Shown here one piece after another: positions 14,406 to 22,928 of a stretch of DNA of 31,144 nt. The notes below the pieces were generated by a model, which saw nothing but the letters and a program-made list of their open reading frames with translations, made no database searches and was not told the DNA's origin. The stretch covers positions 1 through 31,144 of IMG/VR virus record IMGVR_UViG_3300048118_000055. One strand, 5' to 3'. The stretch comes from a virus. Each line of letters starts with the position of its first letter. Within the stretch, counting starts at the first letter, position 1. The position numbers and the translations under genes are program-made.

Positions 14406-15542
14406 TTATCGAATAATATCGATATCTTCAGGGTTGGTGTTCCACGTCTCAACAGTGTAACGTAGTCTACCTTCGTTCTTGAGTGTCTCATATCGTTTGG
14501 AGGCTTTGTTCTTCCACCACTCAATGATATTCTCAGTCTCGAATCGGTCAAAGTTCTCAGCGGATTTGAGTTCGTCGGTTCGAAGATTCATGTAATCTTT
14601 TACCGACTGTGCCTCGTGTCCGTAAGTACTATAGTATGATCTCTTACGTTCGGTAAGACTCTTCGCATCAAGGAAGGTCTGACAGAACTTTTGATATGCA
14701 TCATTATCCACACCCTTGAGTGAGGCCTTGATGATCGATGCCATCTTTGTCTGTGTCTTCAGTTTACGAGATGACGCATCGGCGGGAACCAAATACTCAC
14801 CCTCGTTTCGTTCCTTGAACCAGTCGTTCAGTGTACGAAACTTTTCATCATTAATCAAAGGCGCAAAGTTGCTGTCAGTCAATCCATTGTGGCGTAGGAA
14901 TGGACGCATACCGTCATACATCGATGATGACTTAGATGAACCATACAAACTAGTTGTTTCGAAAAGACATATGTTTGCATCGTACTTTTTGTTTAACGCA
15001 CGACGCACTAGATGCGAACAACAAATGCCCGCCAACAGTTTACCACCAAGGTAGTTATATCCTACAGGCTGGACAGGAACAATATTAAAACCCATTATAG
15101 CAGACTTGTTAAATCTTCTCATAACATCTGGATTCATGGTGTCAAGAGGCGCACCCAACCATTCGTTACGTGGACGCGAATTAATCGTAGGTGACCCAAA
15201 ACGGATCATCCCAAATACTTGACCAGTGTTCTTCTCTTTGACGATGTAGAGAAGTTGTTTGCCTGGGATCGACGACTCGACTGGAGCGGATGTCGTGATC
15301 TCCATGTATGTCATGAAGTGATCCTGACGACACTCGTATATTGAGAATTCCATGTCGTTGGGATGAATAGAGAAGTCGTCAAACAAATCCGTCTCTGGGC
15401 CCATGCCAGGCAGAGATGCTGGAAAGGTTGCCATACGATCCATTTTGATAGAACGTTGGTATTCATCGATGCGATCGAAGCTGCCAAAGAAATCAGAAAA
15501 GACATTCGCCGCATGGATTGCGTCTGGCTTAGATAGAATCAT
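14406..15542 (-). CDS. DUF4338/DruA-like protein
   Basis: A 378-residue protein. The centre reads GQVFGMIRFGSPTI, RPRNEWLGAP and, after a short gap, GFNIVPVQPVGYNYLGGKLLAG, then a cysteine/histidine pair (ICCSH), LFETTSLYGSSKSS and a glycine-rich region. This order is that of DUF4338, the family of DruA in the Druantia anti-phage system, where RNEWLG and the 'GGKLL' helix are characteristic. The C-terminal 130 residues are charged and helical. ATG 15542 follows a GGGAG site by 7 bases and its own promoter. Whether it defends, counteracts defence or processes DNA is not known. Confidence 0.6.
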   Translation of the reverse strand: MILSKPDAIHAANVFSDFFGSFDRIDEYQRSIKMDRMATFPASLPGMGPETDLFDDFSIHPNDMEFSIYECRQDHFMTYMEITTSAPVESSIPGKQLLYIVKEKNTGQVFGMIRFGSPTINSRPRNEWLGAPLDTMNPDVMRRFNKSAIMGFNIVPVQPVGYNYLGGKLLAGICCSHLVRRALNKKYDANICLFETTSLYGSSKSSSMYDGMRPFLRHNGLTDSNFAPLINDEKFRTLNDWFKERNEGEYLVPADASSRKLKTQTKMASIIKASLKGVDNDAYQKFCQTFLDAKSLTERKRSYYSTYGHEAQSVKDYMNLRTDELKSAENFDRFETENIIEWWKNKASKRYETLKNEGRLRYTVETWNTNPEDIDIIR

Positions 15543-15565
15543 GTATTACTCCCATTACGAAACAC

Positions 15566-15594
15566 ATTATACCAAAATATTGTCGGTCTGTCAA
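15566..15594 (-). promoter_or_regulatory. Consensus promoter of the DUF4338-like gene
   Basis: Perfect TTGACA (15589-15594), 17 bases, perfect TATAAT (15566-15571), minus strand. The start is expected near 15559, giving a leader of about 17 bases. The -35 box overlaps the last codons of the DNA polymerase gene. Confidence 0.85.
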
Positions 15595-18074
15595 CCGAAG
15601 AAGTCTTCAAGTGATGCCTGTGGTTCTGCGTCCCACCCCACTGCATCTAGGATTGGAATCAAAGGGTCTAGAAAAGTCTTGTCAAACATTAGATTATAAT
15701 CAACATATTTGTGAAGACCAAGTTCCTTCGGTAAGTTGAGAGGATATGACACAACATTCTGACCTAAACGATTAGGCATCTTGAGATAAACAAACTTTAT
15801 CTTCTCACCTTGTTTTACGGTCTCATAACGTTTACCAAGATTCTTCTCTCCAATCGCATTGTTATAACACAGGGCACCACGCACATGGATAGGAGTTCCC
15901 TTCTTAAAGATATTTTTGCGGTCTTGCCATTTGGTGAGGTTTGACACACCGCGTGGGAACGACACATCTTCGGGCGGAAGAGTCCCAAAGTGGGCCCGGA
16001 AGTCACGAATGTATCCTTGAGTGTCAGATTCGGTGCCTTCTACAATGACGCGGAAGATCTCTTTGAACTTATCACGGACAACCTGTGGGGTCGATGACTT
16101 GATCGCCTCAATACCCATCATCTTGAGTTTAGGTTCTGCGTACTGAACACCCTCATTGTTGTGCACGTTTAAGATGTATCGTTTCTTCGCCATCCAGATA
16201 CCACGGTCTGCGATGACCTCACGACCCATCTCCATGCGATTCTCATAGGCACCCGTCACTTCGGCCATAGTCGCATAAGAGTCCGCAAGAACCTTCTCGA
16301 AGTGGTCTGCGCAAATCTTATCTAGGAACTTGACGGGATTGTTTGGCGCAAACTTCTCGACCAGATCACCCATGCGAATATACACGGAGTCGGTATCAAT
16401 TGCGACGACGTAGTCCTCATCTGTTTTGAGAACATCTTGCATCGCACCATTGACCGCACGTTCTGCCCACTTGATTGCAAGTTGACCAGCAAGAGTAATA
16501 GACTCTGCGACACGTTGGTCAAAGTACCGGAACCAACGATTACCGAGCGCACCATAAAGAGAGTTCATAAGAATCTTAATGGCCATCTGTTGATTGTCAA
16601 GAGACGATATCCGGTATTCCAATTCTTTGGAAGGATTTTTCTGCATCTCTTGTTGCGCCTTGATCATATTGTCCTTTATCACACGACGCTCAGAATAGTA
16701 TTGTTTAATGATTGTCGGGATGACCCCTTCACGATCATGCGAGAACCTAACTCCTGTGGGGGCCACAGAGTGTTCTTGTTGACCAACATCTACAGTCCCA
16801 TCAAGGAACTTATCCACGGAAACACCATTCTGGAACCCGTCTAGGACAGTCTCAGGTGACATGTTATATTGAACAATGATGTTCGGATACAGAGAGTTCA
16901 AGTCAAACGATGTGACCCAATCGTGTGACCCTACCTGTGGGTCTTTCACATAACCGCCAGGATATGGAGTTTTTGGTTTTTCGGTCTTAGGGGGAACCGC
17001 AATCTTCTGTTTGTTTAGCAGTCGATAGATGATAGTGTCCCAGATGGCAGTGGTGCCTAGAGTATCATTATAGTTGACACCCGCCTTGTAAGCCATAGTG
17101 AATATGAGATCAAGCAAGTCGAGTTTGACATCTAGTTTATGAACTAACTCAACGTCCTTCACGTTATAGTCAATGAACTTCTGGTAGTCCTGTTCATAGA
17201 GCGTGTGAAGATTTCCGTGTTCTTCATAAGAGAGTTTACGTTCTCCTAGAACTACGTGCGAGATATGATCGAGACGATACGATTCTTGTTGGCCAAGAGT
17301 ATTGTATGTGAACTTCTTGAAAACCTCTAGGTAGTCAAGTTGCTCGATACCATTGATGATATACTCTTGGTTCTGTTTACCATTGATGGTGATATTACGT
17401 TCTTTAATAAGTCCCCAAGGAGACATACGCTTTAGTAACGTGTCGTTACCGAATAACTTATAACAACGATTGACGATATATGGAATATCAAAGAATCGCG
17501 TGTTCCATCCGGTGATCACATCAGGCGCATACTCTTCGAATCTTCGGATAAACTTGCGGACAAGATCAATCTCATTATCGCACTTAATGTAAAGTACATC
17601 CTCGCGGGTGGGCGTGTAGTCACCACAACCCCAGACCCAGTAAGTCCCCGTGTCTTCACGCATACAGACAGCAGTGATGGGGTGTGCTGCATCTTCGGGA
17701 GAAGGAAAACCATCGGCAGAAAATACCTCAATATCTATGTTGGCAGTTTTGATTAAACTACGATCATAGGGGATTCGTTCAGGCCATTCTTCCGCGATGA
17801 ATTGTGCGGTGTAGTTTGTATTGCCTGCGATTTGAAAGTTAGAAACATTTTCATAACGTTTGACAAAGTCTTTCGCTTCTGACATAGACTCGAAGATGAC
17901 AGGTTGCATCGGGAGTCCGTCTAGAGTAGTCCAACCTTCTTGGCTTTCTCCAGACATGAATAGTGTAGGTTTAAATGGGATACGCGATTTGACAGAACTT
18001 CCTGTCTCATCGTACCCACGATATAGTAGTTTGTCGCCATATCGGACGACAGATGTATAGAATTTTTTAGTCAT
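15591..18074 (-). CDS. 43: Family B DNA polymerase, T4 gp43
   Basis: The replicative polymerase with proofreading. Of 827 residues, the exonuclease domain holds NIDIEVF (112-118), [11 protein letters not shown] and [10 protein letters not shown]. The polymerase palm has [10 protein letters not shown] (motif A), [13 protein letters not shown] (motif B) and AIDTDSVYI (motif C). The end, ASLEDFFG, resembles a clamp-binding tail. It is slightly shorter than T4 gp43 (898). ATG 18074 is chosen because the promoter occupies 18082-18110; a frame reaching 18110 would cross it. The predicted transcript starts at or beside the ATG, so translation may be leaderless, unlike T4 gene 43, which is controlled through its leader. 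The glycosyltransferase-like gene ends 33 bases upstream. Confidence 0.97.
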   Translation of the reverse strand: MTKKFYTSVVRYGDKLLYRGYDETGSSVKSRIPFKPTLFMSGESQEGWTTLDGLPMQPVIFESMSEAKDFVKRYENVSNFQIAGNTNYTAQFIAEEWPERIPYDRSLIKTANIDIEVFSADGFPSPEDAAHPITAVCMREDTGTYWVWGCGDYTPTREDVLYIKCDNEIDLVRKFIRRFEEYAPDVITGWNTRFFDIPYIVNRCYKLFGNDTLLKRMSPWGLIKERNITINGKQNQEYIINGIEQLDYLEVFKKFTYNTLGQQESYRLDHISHVVLGERKLSYEEHGNLHTLYEQDYQKFIDYNVKDVELVHKLDVKLDLLDLIFTMAYKAGVNYNDTLGTTAIWDTIIYRLLNKQKIAVPPKTEKPKTPYPGGYVKDPQVGSHDWVTSFDLNSLYPNIIVQYNMSPETVLDGFQNGVSVDKFLDGTVDVGQQEHSVAPTGVRFSHDREGVIPTIIKQYYSERRVIKDNMIKAQQEMQKNPSKELEYRISSLDNQQMAIKILMNSLYGALGNRWFRYFDQRVAESITLAGQLAIKWAERAVNGAMQDVLKTDEDYVVAIDTDSVYIRMGDLVEKFAPNNPVKFLDKICADHFEKVLADSYATMAEVTGAYENRMEMGREVIADRGIWMAKKRYILNVHNNEGVQYAEPKLKMMGIEAIKSSTPQVVRDKFKEIFRVIVEGTESDTQGYIRDFRAHFGTLPPEDVSFPRGVSNLTKWQDRKNIFKKGTPIHVRGALCYNNAIGEKNLGKRYETVKQGEKIKFVYLKMPNRLGQNVVSYPLNLPKELGLHKYVDYNLMFDKTFLDPLIPILDAVGWDAEPQASLEDFFG

Positions 18075-18081
18075 GTCCACC

Positions 18082-18110
18082 ATTATACACGAAGTAATAG
18101 GGGGTGTCAA
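18082..18110 (-). promoter_or_regulatory. Consensus promoter of DNA polymerase
   Basis: Perfect TTGACA (18105-18110), 17 bases, perfect TATAAT (18082-18087) on the minus strand. The predicted start (about 18075) is next to the ATG at 18074. The -35 box overlaps the end of the glycosyltransferase-like gene. Confidence 0.88.
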
Positions 18111-18907
18111 TCAATAACGTGAAAAAATTTATGTCTATTCCAAGGTTCCTGTATCTTTCTATCACTATATCCATGATGATCCTGTGTGACTAAAAGACGT
18201 TTTGAAATCACCTGCGTTGTCGGCGTAGGGATTCCTGTCATATGTTGATCGGAATAATTAAAGTAAATTCCGATATCTCGACCAACACCTATAGTATCAC
18301 ATTTAGTCCAAGGATGTAAAGCGGTATTTTTGATTCCGTAATAATTAATTTCTGGTAGTTCTAGATGACGTGTAGTGTATGTTCTGAAAAGACGTTGCAA
18401 CACACAGTAAGGTCCACAGTTGATAGGAAATGCATTGTTCAGAAGCATGTGATGGGCCCAGTGCGCAAATCTCTGATCCATGCAATACATACCCATGAAC
18501 AATCCTATGTTTGCGTAGAGCGTGTTCTCTGCGTACTCAGAGAGTAGTTTGAACGTTTCGTAACGTTCTTCGATCAACCATGTGTCATGTTCCATGATCC
18601 AAAACTTTTCTTCTGACTCACCCTGTCGACGCATCAACTCCCAGTGAGAACACATACCTGCTTTCTCTGTAGGCGAGTGGTCATCCTTTTCTTTACCAGA
18701 TAATATGTCTAGAGTCATGAGACTTTTGGACCAAGTGTACTTATCTACATGGTCTTGGAAGTCTTCTGATTGAGGGGTAATGGCGTCAAAGGTTTCGATG
18801 GAGTCGATATAACCTTCGTCGATCGCGCGTTGAAAAGACTGACGGGAGAGTGCAGCGTACTCTTCAGACCGTTCGTCTCCTTTCATTACAATCTGTATTG
18901 CTTTCAT
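18107..18907 (-). CDS. Glycosyltransferase-like protein (GT25-like, tentative)
   Basis: A 266-residue protein. The order KGDERSEEY near the start, ETFDAITP, then [10 protein letters not shown] and [10 protein letters not shown] recalls family 25 glycosyltransferases, where an 'SHxxxW' helix is followed by a strand ending in an EDD-type metal motif, here EHD (106-108 from ATG 18907). The rest has many aromatic residues. I chose ATG 18907; a GTG at 18916 is immediately behind the terminator T-run. There is no good ribosome site. Expression would need read-through of the terminator at 18917-18942. The substrate is unknown. Confidence 0.5.
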   Translation of the reverse strand: MKAIQIVMKGDERSEEYAALSRQSFQRAIDEGYIDSIETFDAITPQSEDFQDHVDKYTWSKSLMTLDILSGKEKDDHSPTEKAGMCSHWELMRRQGESEEKFWIMEHDTWLIEERYETFKLLSEYAENTLYANIGLFMGMYCMDQRFAHWAHHMLLNNAFPINCGPYCVLQRLFRTYTTRHLELPEINYYGIKNTALHPWTKCDTIGVGRDIGIYFNYSDQHMTGIPTPTTQVISKRLLVTQDHHGYSDRKIQEPWNRHKFFHVID

Positions 18908-18916
18908 ATCACTCAC

Positions 18917-18942
18917 AAAAAAGGGGGATGTTACTCCCCCTT
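18917..18942 (-). terminator. Strong rho-independent terminator after hsp20
   Basis: On the minus strand AAGGGGGA-GTAACA-TCCCCCTT is a perfect 8-base stem with a 6-base loop, running into a T-run. It ends the hsp20 transcript and lies immediately before the start of the glycosyltransferase-like gene. Confidence 0.92.
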
Positions 18943-18950
18943 ATTTATTA

Positions 18951-19019
18951 CTACATTAGTTGTTGTAAACAAGCGCCCATTACAAATACGCTTGAAAAAC
19001 ATGCTATCATAAAACCCAT
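18951..19019 (-). CDS. Possible 22-residue hydrophobic peptide
   Basis: A short frame starts at ATG 19019, 14 bases after hsp20, and stops at 18951, just before the terminator. The peptide is almost entirely hydrophobic (MGFMIACFSSVFVMGAC...), enough for one membrane span. A GGA lies 5 bases before the ATG. It fills the gap between hsp20 and its terminator, which favours a real gene, but a frame this short can occur by chance. Confidence 0.3.
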   Translation of the reverse strand: MGFMIACFSSVFVMGACLQQLM

Positions 19020-19032
19020 ATTATCCAACTGA

Positions 19033-19524
19033 CTAGTTCTCAGTCCGAGAGGTTCCTTCCGTGATTGCATTATTACTCTCCTCGTTTAAAAGTTGTGGTC
19101 TCAATGTTTGAGTCCTGTTAATTTCAACCTTACGAGGCCGCTGAGAATCAGGGATTATTACCTCCAAACGGATGGCAAGTAACCCGTTCCTGAAATCAGC
19201 TCCCATTACTTCAACATACTCCGACATGCGGAATTGTCTTTCGAACTTCTTCGTTGATATACCCTTGTGGATATACTCTCGATCAGAATCTTTTATCTGC
19301 CCTCTAATGGTCAGTGTTCGGTTCTTTACTTCGATTTCGAGTTCGTCTTCCGTGAAACCGGCGACGGCTAGCTCGATTAGGTATTGATCCTCTCCCGTCT
19401 TTAGAATATTATGCGGGGGGAACGTATCACCAGAGTTGCGTGAGATTCGATCTAATTCATCAATCATGGTATCAAAACCAACGAATGCTGAACGTGGGAA
19501 CAATTGCTTTGCTGTTAATGTCAT
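19033..19524 (-). CDS. Small heat shock protein, Hsp20 family
   Basis: A 163-residue ATP-independent chaperone that holds unfolding proteins. The N-terminus (AFVGFDTMIDELDR) resembles IbpA. The alpha-crystallin domain runs about 37-130, with YLIELAVAGFTEDELEIE, LTIRGQ, an RQFRMSEYVE strand and GLLAIRLEV. A short charged tail follows. An AGGAG site lies 7 bases before the ATG. Hsp20 genes are common in T4-like marine phages and are thought to aid virion assembly or protect host proteins. It is bracketed by terminators (19554-19584 and 18917-18942) and preceded by an interlocked repeat element, so special regulation is likely. Confidence 0.93.
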   Translation of the reverse strand: MTLTAKQLFPRSAFVGFDTMIDELDRISRNSGDTFPPHNILKTGEDQYLIELAVAGFTEDELEIEVKNRTLTIRGQIKDSDREYIHKGISTKKFERQFRMSEYVEVMGADFRNGLLAIRLEVIIPDSQRPRKVEINRTQTLRPQLLNEESNNAITEGTSRTEN

Positions 19525-19553
19525 GTTGTGACTCCTAAATAATTAGCAAGTTT

Positions 19554-19584
19554 AAAAAAGAACGCCCGATCATTCGGCACGTTC
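19554..19584 (-). terminator. Terminator or attenuator before hsp20
   Basis: On the minus strand GAACG...CGTTC extends through a single bulged G to a 10-base stem with loop ATGA, then six T. It lies 30 bases before the hsp20 ATG and after the 82-residue gene, so it either ends the clamp-loader/RegA transcript or acts as an attenuator for hsp20. Confidence 0.75.
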
Positions 19585-19596
19585 GATAGTATATAT

Positions 19597-19646
19597 ACAA
19601 GTTATGAGAATAAAAGTAACGTATAACTTGTGAATATGTTACTTTT
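19597..19646 (-). promoter_or_regulatory. Interlocked inverted repeats before hsp20 (possible pseudoknot or switch)
   Basis: Two perfect 9-base inverted repeats alternate. GTTACTTTT/AAAAGTAAC pairs 19638-19646 with 19612-19620. ACAAGTTAT/ATAACTTGT pairs 19597-19605 with 19623-19631. Each has a 17-base loop, and the arms are ordered A-B-A'-B', so in RNA they form an H-type pseudoknot or two mutually exclusive hairpins. The element overlaps the stop codon of the upstream gene and precedes the terminator-like hairpin. Confidence 0.65.
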
Positions 19647-19887
19647 CTGGATAATCTTCGTCATCATCAATTTCTATTAATGGCAAAGAATCATCTACCG
19701 ACACAAGAGTCTCATTCTCAAGTAGATCGATGATGTCTTTTGTAACCCGCATATCCATTTCTAGAAAAGACATTCTTTGGTTAATCATATCCAGATGTTT
19801 ATAATAAAAGTTTAACTCTTTTTCTTTTTCTAGTTTTTTGGCACTTATCTCTTTAAACGGGATAACGTTATTCTTCTTGTCGGCCAT
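19639..19887 (-). CDS. Hypothetical coiled-coil protein, 82 residues
   Basis: A lysine/glutamate-rich N-terminal half with a likely helix or coiled coil (about 14-60) and an acidic C-terminus (IEIDDDEDYPEK). An AAGGA ribosome site precedes the ATG, 11 bases after the cupin-like gene. No family is recognised. Position among clamp loader, RegA and hsp20 suggests an early accessory protein. Confidence 0.65.
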   Translation of the reverse strand: MADKKNNVIPFKEISAKKLEKEKELNFYYKHLDMINQRMSFLEMDMRVTKDIIDLLENETLVSVDDSLPLIEIDDDEDYPEK

Positions 19888-19898
19888 ACAACTATTCC

Positions 19899-20438
19899 TT
19901 AGTAATACATTGACGGGTCTGGAGTTCCTTCTACCCCAAAAGAAAATGATACACGAGACTCCCTAGGAAATACTTGATGATGTGTTCCTCTAGGGAGATA
20001 AACGTACATGCCCGGTTCAAAATCAAATGGTTCTTCGTTATTGACACCCTCTACCTTAAGACCGACAGTACTGATAACTTGGACCAGAAACACATCCATA
20101 GAATCTTTGTGCCATGGATAAGAACCACTTGCACGGCCGAATCCACTAAATGCAATGTTTGTGATTTTGTTTGCATGTAAAGCAAAGACATCCTGCATTT
20201 CTTCATAGATCTTCTTCGCAAAGCCCGGCGCACTACCGCGACTGTGAAACGAATTTAATCCTATACGCATTTTGTCTGAGTTGCGATCGTAGAGATCATC
20301 CGGATGTGAGTCCATCATTTGCATGTACTCATTCCAATTATAGGTTTCTTCCATATCAAACGGCAAGTTACCTACGAATGGTGTTTTAGTTCGAATGTTC
20401 TCATCACGATCGTCAAAAATACCATAATATTCTGACAT
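19899..20438 (-). CDS. Cupin/JmjC-type Fe(II) oxygenase-like protein
   Basis: A 179-residue protein whose C-terminal half has the iron-binding jelly-roll pattern of Cupin_4/JmjC-like oxygenases: H110-x-D112 in YPWHKDSMDVF, the VGLKVEG strand, PFDFEPGMYVYLPRG, H153/H154 and SRVSFSFG with R162. All three metal ligands are present, unlike the two HxN proteins in this window. Relatives hydroxylate ribosomal or other proteins; the target here is unknown. The ATG follows the regA stop by two bases. Confidence 0.7.
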   Translation of the reverse strand: MSEYYGIFDDRDENIRTKTPFVGNLPFDMEETYNWNEYMQMMDSHPDDLYDRNSDKMRIGLNSFHSRGSAPGFAKKIYEEMQDVFALHANKITNIAFSGFGRASGSYPWHKDSMDVFLVQVISTVGLKVEGVNNEEPFDFEPGMYVYLPRGTHHQVFPRESRVSFSFGVEGTPDPSMYY

Positions 20439-20440
20439 TA

Positions 20441-20815
20441 TCAGTTGTTTCCAATATTATACTTCGGTTGCAAGTTCCAGATAGACTTGTCTTTGTATGA
20501 GATAATTTTGATTTGTCTCATTGGCGCACAATCAAGTGCAACCTCTTTATTAACTATTGCAACCAATCCCCAGTCTGCAAGTAAAGTCGCGATGGTGTTA
20601 CGTCGTTCCATGTCGGAAACTTCCAAGTTTGATTTCTTACCGTCTAATAGAAACAATTCTTTGAAGTGGACGATGAAGTACCTACCCTGCTTATGCAAGA
20701 TATGGCACGATTGAAATAGGGTATTGTCTCTACGCGAAGCAACCCCTATACGCGTTAATGTTTCTCTGACTTTCAGGAAGTCATCTGGTTCTGATAGACT
20801 GATTTCTAACATCAT
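20441..20815 (-). CDS. regA: RegA translational repressor
   Basis: RegA binds the start regions of early mRNAs and blocks translation. The sequence matches T4 RegA through EISLSEPDDFLKVRETLTR, LFQSCHILHKQGRYFIVHFKE and LLADWGLVAIV to the end PKYNIGN (T4 PKYTIGN). I chose ATG 20815 because the T4 protein starts at the same point; a GTG at 20851 would add 12 residues and overlap gene 62. Its likely targets, genes 44, 62 and 45, are in the same neighbourhood. Confidence 0.93.
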   Translation of the reverse strand: MMLEISLSEPDDFLKVRETLTRIGVASRRDNTLFQSCHILHKQGRYFIVHFKELFLLDGKKSNLEVSDMERRNTIATLLADWGLVAIVNKEVALDCAPMRQIKIISYKDKSIWNLQPKYNIGNN

Positions 20816-20837
20816 ATCAGAATTCCACTGAACGAGA

Positions 20838-21218
20838 TTATTCTCTTCCACCTTTGGATACCTTATTTTTAATAGTTTTTATTTGTGATTCCGTCAAGAG
20901 CCCTACAACTTGTTTCGCTTTCTGTTCACTGTAACCAAAATATTCCTTGATACACTCCATATCAGCTCTTTGCTCAGGTTTATCCCATTTAGAGAATCGC
21001 TTCTTCTTACGTACAATATTTATAAGAAAATCATATTGCATCTTAACATCTAAGTGGTGCAAACGGTTCATTTCGTTAGATAATAGTATCGTATCCGGAA
21101 AATATGACAATGATCTATTCACAACGAACCCATTATAATGATTGGAGTTGTCGGGATCTTGGTCAATTAAGTTTATCTTTGTGTCGTTTATAGTCTTTAA
21201 GAAGTCGAAGGGACTCAC
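20838..21218 (-). CDS. 62: Clamp loader small subunit, gp62
   Basis: gp62 joins four gp44 subunits to load the gp45 clamp. The 126-residue protein matches the short gp62 form of marine T4-like phages: FVVNRSLSYFPDTILLSNEMN, HHLDVKMQYDFLIN, RKKKRFSKW and the C-terminal EYFGYSEQKA block. It is shorter than T4 gp62 (187). Its ATG overlaps the gene 44 stop as ATGA, so the two are made in a fixed ratio. Confidence 0.9.
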   Translation of the reverse strand: MSPFDFLKTINDTKINLIDQDPDNSNHYNGFVVNRSLSYFPDTILLSNEMNRLHHLDVKMQYDFLINIVRKKKRFSKWDKPEQRADMECIKEYFGYSEQKAKQVVGLLTESQIKTIKNKVSKGGRE

Positions 21219-22159
21219 GCTTTAATCTCCACAGCTGCCATAACTTCGGTCATACATGCGACAAGATTCAGTTCGTGATCAGCAACAAACGCATTCTTGT
21301 ATTGGTAATCCGCAAGGATAAGAACCAACTGAGGAATACTATTTGGTGCAACGAAGTCGTACATCTTATCATAAACACCACGGAAGATTGAAGCTGGTTC
21401 AACATCAATATTGTTGACTACCCACGATCTCATCTTCTTAAAGTTCTTCTCACGGATTGCGCTGAATAACTGTGTGTAAGTATCAGAAATATCCACACTC
21501 ACGCTATTAGACACATTGAGTGTACCGGAGACCGATCCCTTCTGACACTCATTCAACACACGCCTCCAATCTGGTGCATGTTTCATAATAATATTAGCTA
21601 ACACATTCTTGTCGAACTCCACACCTTCTTCTTGCAAGATTCCTTGGAGTCGCTGCATAAACCCACCACATAACGAGGTCATAGTTTTCTTATCGAAATT
21701 GAAAACGTATTTAGAACACCTTGAATGCAAAGGCGCTATAATTTTATTCTCGAAGTTACACGTCATGATGAAACGACAGTTGTTAGAGAACTCTTCGATG
21801 AACCCACGGAGAGCAGGTTGCGTCGATTGGGGATTTAGGTAATCTGCCTCATCTAGGATGACAACCTTGTAACCGCCGGACAAAGACACGGACGATGCGA
21901 ACTGTTTGATCTTACCTCGCAGTGTGTCGATATTACCTTCTTCCGACCCGTTGATGACGATGTAGTCTAGGTCTAGTTCCTCACATATCGCACGTGCGAC
22001 TGTGGTCTTACCAGTACCGGCAGTGCCGGTGAACATCATGTTGAGGATTTCACCACCATCCACAATGTTTTGAAATGTTTGTTTTAGATCATCCGGAAGG
22101 ATAGTCTCAGAAACTTTCTTCGGGCGATACTTTTCAACCCACAAAAACTCATTGCTCAT
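21215..22159 (-). CDS. 44: Clamp loader AAA+ ATPase, gp44
   Basis: The ATPase subunit that opens and loads the sliding clamp. The 314-residue protein has VEKYRPKKVSE at the start, Walker A GTAGTGKT (45-52), Walker B VVILDEAD (99-106), and the SRC arginine-finger motif at 146-148. ATG 22159 is chosen for its GGAG site 8 bases upstream; an ATG at 22171 lacks one. A promoter lies at 22196-22225. Confidence 0.97.
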   Translation of the reverse strand: MSNEFLWVEKYRPKKVSETILPDDLKQTFQNIVDGGEILNMMFTGTAGTGKTTVARAICEELDLDYIVINGSEEGNIDTLRGKIKQFASSVSLSGGYKVVILDEADYLNPQSTQPALRGFIEEFSNNCRFIMTCNFENKIIAPLHSRCSKYVFNFDKKTMTSLCGGFMQRLQGILQEEGVEFDKNVLANIIMKHAPDWRRVLNECQKGSVSGTLNVSNSVSVDISDTYTQLFSAIREKNFKKMRSWVVNNIDVEPASIFRGVYDKMYDFVAPNSIPQLVLILADYQYKNAFVADHELNLVACMTEVMAAVEIKA

Positions 22160-22195
22160 GTACAACTCCATAATGTAAAATAATGCGTGGGGTCT

Positions 22196-22225
22196 ATTAT
22201 ACTACAAACCCCCCTTTCATGTAAA
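22196..22225 (-). promoter_or_regulatory. Sigma70-type promoter of gene 44
   Basis: TTTACA (22220-22225), 18 bases, perfect TATAAT (22196-22201), minus strand. The predicted start is near 22189, giving about a 30-base leader. It drives clamp loader, regA and the genes beyond. Confidence 0.75.
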
Positions 22226-22244
22226 CCATTTTAGACAATATTTG

Positions 22245-22838
22245 TTACAATTTTTCGTTAGCATATCCGTGATTGATCTTTGCATGATACATTTCATCAC
22301 GACGAACACACACAATCATATCAGAGAGCATTGCACCCTTCTGTAAATCTATGTAATAATCTATGGCGATCTGTGGAGCAGGAACATTTTCAATCTTGCC
22401 CGACTCAATCAGATATAGGTAGTTAGTATAACTTTGTACAGCCTCTTCTTCAAAGTATCCCGTCATACGATGCGCGGTGCGAGGGAATAACATATACATC
22501 AACAAGTAGTAATGCCAGAATACAAACTGCACGAAGATGATCAGAACCCTCTCTAGAATAGAAGGTGAAACAATCTCCATGAAGAACATCAAGTGTTTGC
22601 GTTCATTGGTCGCCTCATCAAGTAGTTCTTGGATCTTGGTACCGTTACCCTTCTGCAGTCTGCGTAGACTATATAGGTGAGTGAGCATACCACCGACCAT
22701 GCCGGGAACACCCGCTACGGTCTCTAGAATAAGAGCACGTTTACCATAGTTCTGTCGGAAAAAAGTATCTGCAAAAAACCTAAAAAAAGCGGTCATTGAT
22801 CTTGCAAACGCATCTGATATTTTTGTAGTAATATTCAC
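22245..22838 (-). CDS. Alternative oxidase (ubiquinol oxidase)
   Basis: AOX passes electrons from ubiquinol straight to oxygen, by-passing the proton-pumping cytochrome chain. The 197-residue protein is the catalytic core. All six diiron ligands fit: E39 (LETVAGVPG), E79 and H82 (NERKHL), E130 (YFEEEAV), E182 and H185 (DEMYH). The family blocks IENVPAPQIAIDYY and RRDEMYHAKINH are present. Plant-type regulatory cysteines are absent, as in prokaryotic forms. It is an interfacial membrane protein. The start is GTG 22838 with a GGA site 6 bases upstream; no better ATG exists. It begins 14 bases after tRNA-Thr, as isocitrate lyase follows tRNA-Glu. Confidence 0.95.
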   Translation of the reverse strand: MNITTKISDAFARSMTAFFRFFADTFFRQNYGKRALILETVAGVPGMVGGMLTHLYSLRRLQKGNGTKIQELLDEATNERKHLMFFMEIVSPSILERVLIIFVQFVFWHYYLLMYMLFPRTAHRMTGYFEEEAVQSYTNYLYLIESGKIENVPAPQIAIDYYIDLQKGAMLSDMIVCVRRDEMYHAKINHGYANEKL

Positions 22839-22852
22839 GTCTTATCCAAAAA

Positions 22853-22918
<66 letters not shown>

Positions 22919-22928
<10 letters not shown>

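Noticed and set aside
14261-14551. Minus-strand frame of 96 codons across the DUF262-HNH leader
   Set aside because: It runs through the promoter and into both neighbours in another frame; no ribosome site and no protein features.
21017-21024. Second TATAAATA on the minus strand
   Set aside because: It is inside gene 62, about 200 bases before the next start, in an AT-rich coding stretch; chance is more likely than a late promoter.
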